DNA from: Rhyzopertha dominica
Lineage: Eukaryota > Arthropoda > Insecta > Coleoptera > Bostrichidae
DNA: 64,000 bases
Direction: 5' to 3'
NCBI GenBank assembly: GCA_025024175.1
Contig: QCXZ01000064.1
Location: 5,704,001 to 5,768,000 of the forward strand
Position 1 is the stretch's first letter; every line of letters begins with the position of its first letter. The notes beneath the pieces were generated by a model. It worked only from the letters and a program-made list of their open reading frames with translations. It had not been told where the DNA came from and ran no database searches. A program made the translations under genes and the position numbers. Below are positions 44,501 to 56,500 of the stretch, one piece after another.

Positions 44501-47500
44501 AAATTTGCCCTAAATCGATACAACTAATGCCAGTCCTTGTTACTAGTAAAATTTTATGTTAAACCAATTAATAGTTTCATCAAGAATTTTTCAACACAAA
44601 CGCTAAACAAAATTTATTTATATACAGGGTATTTATTTATTTATTTATTTATTTACACTGGTGTACAGGTTTACACCTAACTATACAACAGGAGGGTAAA
44701 AGTTAATCAAAACGTACCGACAAAACTAATCATACAAGAATATCTTTTAAACCAGTGATGCTGCCACCAAAAAGATAAAAATTTTTACACCGGGAATTAT
44801 GTAGAACACACATGTTATATAGTGGTGAACGCTTTTTTATGTTCGTTCTGGCAGTTGGCAGATAAAATGTGTGAGATGTTCTGGAAGACACTATAGCTAC
44901 AATAAAATTTAAAGGACCCAAAATTTCGGCACTATCAAGTAAATTGTTGACAATTTTGAATAGAAACACCAAAGCGTGAAGGTCTCTTCTAGTCTGAAGA
45001 CTCGAAATATCATGTTTCTGAAGCAGATCGCCGTGACAAACACCTCGGGAGGGAAAGACGCCGTCGAGTTTAAAACTTTGTAGTTTTAGAAATTTTCGTT
45101 GAACACTTTCAATATAATTTGTATGTCGCATATAATAAGGGGTCCAAACAACCGCTGGGTACTCCAATCTAGATCTAATAAATAAGTAAAAAATCAATTT
45201 TAATGTGTTATAACAGAAATCACGACGTGAAATAAAGCCGTAGGTTTTACTGGCATTAAGACACATTTTATGAATGTGTGGAATAAAAGATAACTTGCTA
45301 TGGAAAGTTACGCCAAGATCGTTAAATGTATCGGGTCTAGACAGACAAACACCCTCAAGACCGTAGTCATATATTATAGATACAGATTTTAATGTGAACG
45401 ATAGAACGTTGCACTTAGCTATGTTCAAAGGCAGTCCGTTAGATCTACACCAGTTATTCAGTAGGTCAAGATTGTTTTGTAAACGAATACAATCGATGCT
45501 TGAATGTATGGTAGTGTAAAGTTTAAGGTCATCCGCATAAAGTAAAATGTTGACGTCTATAACGTCGATTATGTCATTAATAAACAGTATAAAAAACAAA
45601 GGACCTAAAACAGAACCTTGGGGCGCTCTAGATGTAGCATTGTATGCGTTGGACTTGAATCCATTACATGTCACGTATTGAACTCTATTGTGGAGGTAAG
45701 ATTTGAACAAATCAATTAGAGCATCAGATATGCCGAAGCGATTAAGTTTGTTTAACAAAATATTGTGATCCAGCTTANCGAACGCTTTGGAGAAGTCCGT
45801 ATAAATCAGATCGGCTTGCAAATGACCATCCAAAGCGTCAGCGACAAACTGTGAAAAACAAAGCAAATTGGTGGTAGTAGAGCGTGCCTTGATGAAGCCG
45901 TGCTGGTATACACTAATATACTTAGATAAATTATGATATAAATAGTTATGTAAGAGTATCTTAAATACTTTGCTAAAGTTGCATATAATAGAAATTGGTC
46001 TGTAATTATTATATTATTATATTCCATACCAAGCACCAGAAGCTAAATTTAGTGCTCCTCCATTTTTATTTAGATATGTTGGGATCTGTTCTTAAAAGTT
46101 TAAAAAATGTTTGCGATTTTATATTATTTTTCTGGGTTGACACAATTAAGCAGGCGGCGGTAGCTGTTTTTATGGCAGCAGCAGAAAGATTCTCACTACT
46201 GTATAGTTAATTGTCACTAACAAACTAAAATAAAATAATAATAAAAAGTATCAGGCGATATCAGTACGGTTAAAAATATAGAAAGCTATGGTAGAATAGA
46301 CAATNTGGATTATTTGTTAGACATTGCACATGACTTTGAATNATAAGTTATCTAGATGTTTGTTTCATTTATGTGGGGCGAATCGGTACAGGAGCGAAAC
46401 GTACGGGGACCAAACGGTGGGAACCAAATGGCGGGGGCGAAACGTCATATAACCATCCGGCATAGAAATTCTTTAAACTGAGTTCTCCATAATTAGTACA
46501 ATTTTATAAAAACATAAGGTTTTTTCCATTTTCATGGAATTGAATTTTTCAAACCGCATCTCTCTAGATTGTTTTGTTTTGAAGATATTAATTTTTTCCA
46601 GCACGCTGCACTTGTCGAAATTTTCAAAAAACTTCTAATAATCACAAAACACTAAGACCATATGTCATATTAAGAAAACGATAATGAAATTCAACAAGGA
46701 TTTTAAAAATTTCATAATATACAGGGTGTTCCATTTAAATTAACAAAGTTGCTACCAACCATTTATATTAAAATATTAACAAACCAAGTTCTTTTACGTG
46801 CAATACCATGTTTTTATTTTAGCTAAGCCGTAAAGGATATACACGTAAATATGTTTTCAAACAAAGATGAAAAAAGTTAATTTCAATACAAAAATTATAA
46901 AATAACAAATACTGAACCCAACTATATTTTACTTAGTGTCCGAAAAGCATTGAAAAAATGATGAGAATTAGGTATAATATCAAGCACCTTANTTAAACGC
47001 AAACCATTTTAGACTCGTTTTATGGTGACTATATTTCAGTACTGGAAAGATCAACACTTAAAATGGTCACCAAAAGACTACGATGGCATTGACTATATCC
47101 ATCTATCAACTGATGAGATATGGGTTCCGGATCTGTCCATTTACAACAGGTAAGAAAAATAATAATAAGAAGCTTTTTTGGCGCCATTGCATCCATTATT
47201 ATCTAAGATATTCAACCATTATGTCAATTCGTATATTCACCATCATCAACGTCATCAAGTCACTTTGGTCTCCACATTCAATGAACTAACAAGGTATAAA
47301 ATTACTCCATCAATAAAAGGACGCTATATACTATCAGGATTCCATGAGTATCTACTGTTTCCGACACTGATAATAATCAACAGGTTAGCACCCAATTACA
47401 GGAAAATACTTAATGTAACACGCTGTTAAACTAAGAGCATAATATGAAAATAAAATAAAGCCTAACTNANACTTCTCACCCATGGCATTCGCTNTCGATC

Positions 47501-50500
47501 ACTTGTCCAATAGAAGTGAGCGAATAAAAGTGAATATCACAAGAATTAGAAAGACGATTAAAATAAGAACACAAAAGATTGATTGGCGACCAAAGTGAAA
47601 CATTTGTACGACTATGGCTGCAATAGAAAGAGGGTTCTTGTCGAGGTACAAGAAAGTTAACCTTCTTAAGCAGCGAACTACAATCAATCCTATTGCTCAA
47701 CAAATTATACAACTTTTGACTACAGCACAAATACGGCGAGTTTCCAGTAAAGTGAACTCGAATCCGTCCAAAAAGGTTTGATGATCGTATCCCCTAGGAG
47801 GATAATATCCTTCGGTTAAGTAAAACATAAATTTAAGTAGCTTCTCTTGGACAGATTCGAGCTGAACAATAAGCGTCTTGTAAATGGGAAACCAGATCAA
47901 AACTGCATATTTCAACGAACAAGGGAAAACTATAATGTTTGCGATGTACCTAATCGTCTGAACTCTGCAGTTTCTATATTATATAAATCCATAGGATTTG
48001 TAAGGCGAATCGATAGTGTTCAATATGTGACTGCAAAAGGCAAACTTGTGGTCAAAGATAACACCCTGAACTCATCCACCCTGTTCAAAACCATACCGTT
48101 AACATTATATTGATAGTTAACTATATTGTTTTTGAGTAAAAGACAGTCATTTGAAGAAGTTATAGTATTGAATAGTTTAAGACCATCAGCATATAGATGA
48201 GGTTCAGACTTTTAAGTGAATCAGGAAGATCATTTATGCACATAAGAAACAGAAGAGGGCCCAGGAAGTAAGAAAGAAAGGAATAGAAATGTAGTTCGCA
48301 TAACGCACTCTATTTTCTCTAAAAGACAGATATGAGTAAAAAAGGCATAGCAATGAGGAAGAGAAACCAAACCATTCCAGCTTATTTAAAAGAACAAAGT
48401 GATCAATTTGATCGAAAGCCTTCTGAAAATCAGTGTAGATAACGTCCACCTGATCAAGTCCACCCAATGCTTTAGAAACGAATTCCGAGAAGCATGCTAA
48501 CAAAATTCGTGACAGTAGATCTCTTACGCATAAATCAATGTTGAGCGGAAGATATAGACTTATTGATACACGAATATATATATACTTATAAGATGATACC
48601 CTCAAAAACATTCGCAAAGTTACTAATTAGGGAGAAATTTTATTTTTTATTACAGCACAGAAGCGCAATCTTTTGAAAGAAAACTAGTATTGCCGTCCAT
48701 TCCAGCAGTCAAAGAAGTTTTTGAATGTTTCAGAGCGTTACAAATCTCATCCTTGGAGATGCAGTCCAGAAGAATAGAAATGGGGTAGGATTTAATGTTA
48801 ACATTTGAGTCAGAATCAATATATACATGACTGGAGAAACTAGCAATGGCATTTACAATATCTTTTGGGTGGGATAGCTTCAGATTACTATTACGCCATA
48901 ACACCAGGAATTCGTCTAGTGTTACCCTTTTTACACTGGATAAAAGACCACAGCTTATTTATGTTTAAAAAAATCGAAAGGACTGTATAAGCAAATGAAG
49001 TTTCCATGCTTTCTTCCAGAAATGACCAGTCTGGCAGCCCAAGCGTCGTCGGCAGCGTAGAATGTGCAGTATACAGCACCGGTACCGTTGTCTGTGTACC
49101 TCCAACACGCCAAGATGCCCTCTGCATCTCAGACGTGTCGAGATACCCCTTCGACGTCCACAACTGCACCCTGCGCTACGGATCTTGGGTGCACAGTGGA
49201 GAGGAGATAAATTTCGTGACGGAGAAACAGGCCATTAGCCTGGACGACTTCGAGAGCAACAAAGAGTGGCAGCTCCTGAACGTCAGCGTAACCAGACACG
49301 ATGGACGATACAAATGCTGTCCGAACAATACGTACCCGTCGATAGCGTACACGTTCATCTTGAAGAGGCATTCCGCTGTGCATATGGCCACGGTATTCAT
49401 TCCCCTATTCGGTAAGTTTGTACCTATCGTCATTAGGGTACACTTGACCATAGGAAGATTATGTAGGAAAATAAAAAAATATTGTTTTCCTCTTTAGTTC
49501 AGTTATTAAGAATTTTTGAAAGGGTTACTGGGCAAAGAAATTTCTGCTGGTACGATGGAAATCTTAGGTGATCAGTGTCCTTCATATACCACTATAATGA
49601 AAAAACCCTAACCAAGCTAAACTGCCATCTTCAGTAGAGTGAAGAACTTTTCCTCGCCAAGTTTTCAGCGGAAGTGGACTCAGGTCAACAAAACATCATT
49701 ATTTATACTATTTGAATTTCACTTGAGTGAATCCCTTATCTAATTAGTTCAAACAACGCGGATCATTGCATCGAGCCTAAATCTGAATTCATTAAAGTCA
49801 AGTATTAACTCACCTACTTACCTACTTTCAAAATGGTTGACCAACAAGTTTAGTAGCTTATCTACACCTCCAATAGATATTTCGGTTAAGAATTCCATAG
49901 AGTTTACAAATAAAATTAGGAACACTAAACTTGAGAAGGGTGAGTTACCTGTTTCACTTGAAGAAGCCTCGCTATTCCCTAGTGTACCTATAGATGTAGC
50001 ACTGAAACACCTTGAGGATCTATTGGTGATTAACGATATTGATAAAATCAAAATCCAAAATTTGATCTTTTAGATACCCCCACAGGAAAAAACCAAACGG
50101 CGTCAGATCAGGGGATCGTGCCGGGCATTCTATCGCTCCGCGCCTACCAATCCACCTGTCTGGAAATATCGCGTTCAAATATCCACGAACGATGACTGCA
50201 AAATGGGGCGGTGCACCATCTTGCTGAAACCATAACTGTTCAAAAGGACGTGCAGCATTTTCACGATTAGGGAACAGGCGAATAAGTTCTGGTATAATGT
50301 GTTCGCACAAGAGCTGTAAATACTTGGCCGCATTCAAATTTCCATTGATGAAAAAAGGCCCAATAATGTGCTCACCGATAATACCACACCCGACATTCAC
50401 TTTCTAAGGGTGTTTTGTGTGGACTTGTTCCATCCAATTTAAATTTGTGTCCGACCTATATCTGCAATTATGTCTATTCACATTACCATTGAGGCAAAAA

Positions 50501-53500
50501 GTCACTTCATCAGAAAACATAATCCAATGTAAAGTGTTTCTATCTTTATCTATCATGTTCATAGCAGTTTCGCAAAATTCTATCCTACGATAGAAATCAT
50601 CTTCGCTATAAGTGAACTTTGTATGGATGAAACTTCTCTTTTTTCAAAATTTACTTCTACTAATATGGTGAGTGAGAGCACGCTGTTGTACGGGCCACTT
50701 GGGATTCTCTTGCCCATCTAAAAGGACATTCAAGCTACTTTCCTCACTCGTAGCAACCTTTGGATGTCCTGGTTTTTGACGAGTTTTAACACCGCCGGTT
50801 TCGCCAAAACGTCAAAACGCAAAACCTTACGTTTATCTGTTTATGTGTAAAATACTGCAATTAAGTGAGCGAAAATCATTTTGCAATAAAACAGTCCTTT
50901 AGAGAGTTAACAGATTTAAGAAGCTTTAAATCGTCTGCAAAAAGTAATGGTCTAGAGCGATGAAAAGCATAAATCAAAACAAGATTGGCCCAATATGGAA
51001 ACCCCGTGGCACCCCAGTAAAATATGATCTAAGCAATGAAGAATATTTCTTGCAATACCAATATTTTGCTACTTACTCGATAATGGGAATATGCTAACCC
51101 TACCACAACCTTTGGAACGTTGAGAACATAGTTAATTTGAAAAAACAATGAAATTAGAGAATGTGGACCTACCTCTCAAAATACCGTGGTTTTCGATAAC
51201 AACTATATCTATCTGACACTACTTGATATCAGATCCGTTATAAGTGATACTCGCACACCTCTATAATTAGCTATTTGAGCTCTAACTCTGGATATATAAA
51301 TCGAGTGGAGATAACTTAACAAATCCACAAAATTACACAGCTTTAATGAACAATATTACTGTTGTTTAAAAAAATTATTTTGTATGTTACAATTTTTGCG
51401 AATTATTTTCGAATTATAATTAATTAATTGTTTCCTTATTAAACCATGAAGGAAAGTAACTATTCTCATTTTAAATAGAGTATGTTTTATAATAGGATCT
51501 AATTTATTGAGTAAGAAGTGTCTAACATAGCATCTAAACAATGCAAGTCGTTTAAAATTCCACAAGTAAAAATTCATTATGGGCATTATGTTGAGCTGGG
51601 GAATTAATATAATTGCAAATGGGGGATGGCACATATCTCTATAGGAACTAAAACCGGCAAAAATTCTTTGACTGCAATACATTCGTGGATACAAAAAAAC
51701 CAAATCAGTTGTTTAATAATGAAAAGTGTGCTTAAATAGAATAAATAGAAAATAATATACCCCTCAAAACAATTTAAATTATTTTATAATGAAAAATGTT
51801 GTGATTTTCGACACTGCATACAATAAACACCATGAGATGTCTAGTACAAGTGTGATTTCAAAAACAATCTCGCGAAAATACTACCATCGATTTCTACATA
51901 TGATTTTCCTTTATACATAATATTGATTATTATCATATAAGAAATGATATTATATTGTGAGCATGGCCTGGTTGTGTAGATTGTTACATGAAAACAACAT
52001 AATAACATAAAAACACACTTTACAATAATTTCTTTATTTCGAAATATAACAAACATTTCAGAGGTTTAAATATCACATCTTCCAGAAATGTAAGAACTAA
52101 TATGTTGCAGAAATATTGATATCGAACATTTGCAAGCGTACAGAAATATTTCTGAAATATACGTTTTGGTATGAAACATATTTGAAAGGTATGACAGATT
52201 TCAGAAATATGTCTGAAGGTCACTGTGTTGTGTGGGGAAGTGGCTTTCCTAGGTAAATCGATCTTTTCTTGTAGCCAGCAAGTAAGCAAACTAATGCTAC
52301 AAAACATCACTTACCTACATATCCACAATCTAGTAAAATGTATGATTTATCCCTTCACCCGTCCACACATAACTAACACTTAAAAGTCTGTTTCGAAAAC
52401 GCAATTTGAAAAACACCGCATATCTACCAACATACTGCGCGCTATCACCGGCCAAGACTAACGGTACAACGCCGCTACTCACCGCCAGAAAAGTGGACTG
52501 GTCCGTTTTTTGTCGTGGCTCCACAATAAAAAACGTCTAATTATATCGACACGTTGGCCGGGCGAGAAGTAGTCGCAATAATGTAAACACATTTGCGTTT
52601 TATTTTAACTGCATATTCCGTAAAACAATGTCCTCCGCCGCGCCTGTCTCTTTGGTATAAACTCAAAAACTACTGAATGGATTTTCATGCGGTTTTCACA
52701 AATAGATGATACTGATTCATGAGGAAGATTTAGGTATTTAATTTGTCAAGGTTTTGTGAAAAATTGGTTGAAAGAAACGCTAGTTGTTGGAAGTGACGGA
52801 AAAAGTCAAGTCACCTGGGACCTTTCATAGAAAACACCGCCTAATCCCTTTGAGATATAACAAAACAAATGCATGGTGGGATATTCCTCTTTTAAAGATC
52901 TACAAAAAGTCGTGGTTGGCATATATCTGTTTTTTAAGGATAGCTTACTATATCCATTCAATCTTCTAAAAAATGGTCACGTACGATATATGTACATACA
53001 AGATGTTTCACGAATGATAATGACCCTGATGAAATTAAAAATGCAACCCAAAATACATTCTCATAGCCAATGTGGTTATTTTACATAATGGTATTATTTT
53101 AAAAATAAATTGGGAATCCATGACGGCTATGCGCTATGGTTCCTGTCACTGTATTTATTAAAAGTCAAAATGTATTCAAATAATACAAAAACAGATGTGA
53201 TTTTTGTTTATGGTCAATGAAACAAAATTTTCAAGAGACTTGAATTAACTTTAAGGACAAACTGGCCACCACTGAAAAAGTCAAAAGAAAGAACAGCTAT
53301 AGGCCCTGACAATGAAATTAGAGTATTATAAACGATTGACGAAAATCCTCATATTAGTCAAAGGGTAGTCTCAAGAGCAACCGGTATTAGACTGTCTTCA
53401 GTACACCGAATAATTAAAGGCAATCAATTTCATTCGTATCACTTACAATTGGTTCAGGCCTTAAAGGAGACAGAATATCCTAAAAGACCAGCTTTTTGTA

Positions 53501-56500
53501 ACTTTTTTCGGGAACACCAAAATTTGAATGTGAGATTTTATGACAACATTTGCTTCTCAGATGAAGCAAGATTTCTAATAATGGTGGAGTTAACTAACAT
53601 AACATGCATTATTATGCGCAAGAAAATCCACGTTGGATTCGAGAAGGACATTTTCAAACTATCTACTCGACGAATGGTGCGGAATATTGGAGAATCTAAT
53701 TGATGGGACTTATTTTTTTCGCGATACTTATCTAAATTTTTTAAGAAACATTTTACCGGTACTTCTCCAAAATGTAAATTTACAAGTAAGACAAGATCTA
53801 TGGTTCCAACAAGATGGNGCACCTGCGCATTATCGTAGAATAGTGTGAAATCATCTTGATTTGGTTTTGCCTAACAGATGGATAGGAAGAGGTTCAATTA
53901 AACCTTGGCCACCGAGAAGCCCGGACCTTACTCCTTTGGATATTTTTCTGTGAGGAATAGTAAAATAGGAAGTATACCAAACATCAATTGAAAGTGTAGA
54001 ACATTTAGAAAATAAAATACATGATGCATGTAGATCCATCACTCCAGAAATGTTAATGCATGTTAAAAGATGGTTTTGGGCACGAATTTAAGCTTGTGAA
54101 AACAGCGGAAGACGACATTTGAGCATTTATTACATTAATGTTATTAAATAAACATTTTTCAGAAATAAAATTTGTTTTAAAATACTGAATTTACTTAAAG
54201 CAGATGATTGAAGTTTATGTCAAAATTTACGAATTTATACAGCTCTGTACTTTTTATATTTTTTAAGACAATGAACAATTATCAATATTACCTCTACAAA
54301 TGTATTTTGTATGCATTTTTAAGTCAGAGTCATTATCATTCGTAAAACATTCTGTATAGTATTAAATCCTTATCAACTTAAATATGTTAGTTATCTTAAG
54401 CATTCTATGCACATTATTATAATCTTATACATCACATAATTCATACCTAGCGGCTTGTGCAGATTTTTAATTTATTTACTTGAGGCGATTAGTCGATACG
54501 AGGGACACCAAAAAGTTGCAATTCAATACAAAGATATTTTCGTGTACTACTTTTACTGTTACAAAAACTGTACTGTCATCAAAATTAAAGTTATTCATTC
54601 AGAAGAATAAGGCCCTAATATATCCTGTTTTATAAAACTAAAACATTTATTTTAGCAAGTATACTGTGAGTGAATGTTGGTTTCATTAGACAAATATTTA
54701 AAAAAATGCATGTCTATGCTGTGCTGCAGATAGATCTATTTCACTATCATTATAGCTCATGAGTGCAGTTTAGGTCTAGTGCAGACAGCACGGCATAAAA
54801 CTGGTTTTGCCTATATACCAAAGGCTTGGTATGATGTAAGTAAGAATTTAGATGGCAATACCATCTGTCAGCATTACACTGACATGCCAATTTGTCAGGC
54901 TACAGGTCACTTCCTTTAGGAAGTAGTACCCGTTAAGGCAGCTAGGTGGCTTTGTCATCATGTCAGTGTAATGCTGACAGATGGCATTGCCATCTAAATT
55001 CTTACTTAAATATTAAAAAAGTTTTTCAATTTCTCTATTTAATCATATCTAACTGAATGATCAGTTTTCCGGTCGCTGGATTTTCAGGAAGGAATCTATC
55101 GAATGGCCTTCCAGAACTCCTGGTCTTAGTCAGTTATAATTATTTTTATGGTGATGAATAAAATTTAAGGTATATGTGAGACTCGACCTGACATATTAAA
55201 AAATTCACACCAAAGAATATCATAATTTTGCAGAGAAGTGAGCCTTGAAATACAAAATTTAATAAAAAGAAATTACCTGTTACTATTTGTTTTGAGTGGT
55301 TTTATTTAGAACACAAATACATTATTTAGATTTCGATTTTATGTGAGTATTTTGCATGATTGTTTTATATTTTCATATGGTGTTAAATAGAAAATTGAAA
55401 GACACTTTGAAAGAGGTGTCTCTTGACCCCCTTACCATCTGCACTTTTGAAGTGTGATGTAGACTCGAAAAGTTGAAGTGTTTCAGGATTTTTCCGAGAA
55501 CATAGCAATTAAAGAATTATTTACGGTGTCTCGTTTTAACTGGAACACACAATTTACATGCAGTAAATGTATGTACAAAAAGCATTGTTATGTTAGCTTC
55601 TACAAACTTGATTAATTTGATTCAGTAAGATTTTTTTTAAATCTAAAATCAGACTTGCAAATAAATCATTTGTGGACCTCTTGTTTTTAGTTCTTGCATT
55701 ACTGACAATGACGGTTCTCTGGATGCACCCCACATCATCTGACAGACTCATGTTGGCATGCTGCAGTTTAATCTGTCACATGCTGCACTTTCAGTTTTTG
55801 GCTTGGGAATTAACCATCAATGGAGACAAAACACCACTAATCAGTAAGTTACAGTTCCAGTAAAATCAATTCGATGAAATCAAGAAGGCTTTACAAAAAC
55901 CTTCTCATTTTATAGTTATCTTCACGAGAGACGCCTTGCTCATGAGTGGATTCTCCGTGATTCTAACAATTTTCTTGAAGAATATAATTTCCTCTAATGA
56001 CCAAACTCCAATACCAGTGTGGTTAACTCCCATCATAACGAAGCTTGTGCAAAGTATGCCTGCCCAATTGATTTTACGTAATTATTCTCCTATGGTAAGT
56101 ATACATAGAATATCACCATCTAAAGAGGGAATTCCACAAAAAATTGTTAAGATGGCAAATTATCATCCAACATTTTTACTTACAATTTTCACAGTCGTTT
56201 AGAACTCGTATAAAAAAGAGAAACAAACAATATGGCTGTTGGGAGGCAATTGCCAAACCTTGTAGTAGATGTTGATATATTAAAATCACGTGTTCTAAAC
56301 TGCTCTATGAACTGCACTTCTAGGGATTTATGTAATATTCGCATTTTCCAGAACAAGGATGAACTAAGTACGAACATCGTGGAAGAACAAACTATTAGCA
56401 ACCAAAGTCACAAGGAATGGTTATTGGTGGCCAAAATCCTGGACAGACTGAGTTTCATAGGAATTCTCCTAGCCTATGTCATAATGTTTATAGCATTTAT

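Noticed and set aside
49594..49650. Possible hammerhead motif (CUGAAGAUGGC on the minus strand) before the PLE fragment
   Set aside because: The expected GCC and GAAA half is not present (GCUUGG instead), so only the first half of a core remains. It may be a decayed terminal repeat but cannot be supported.
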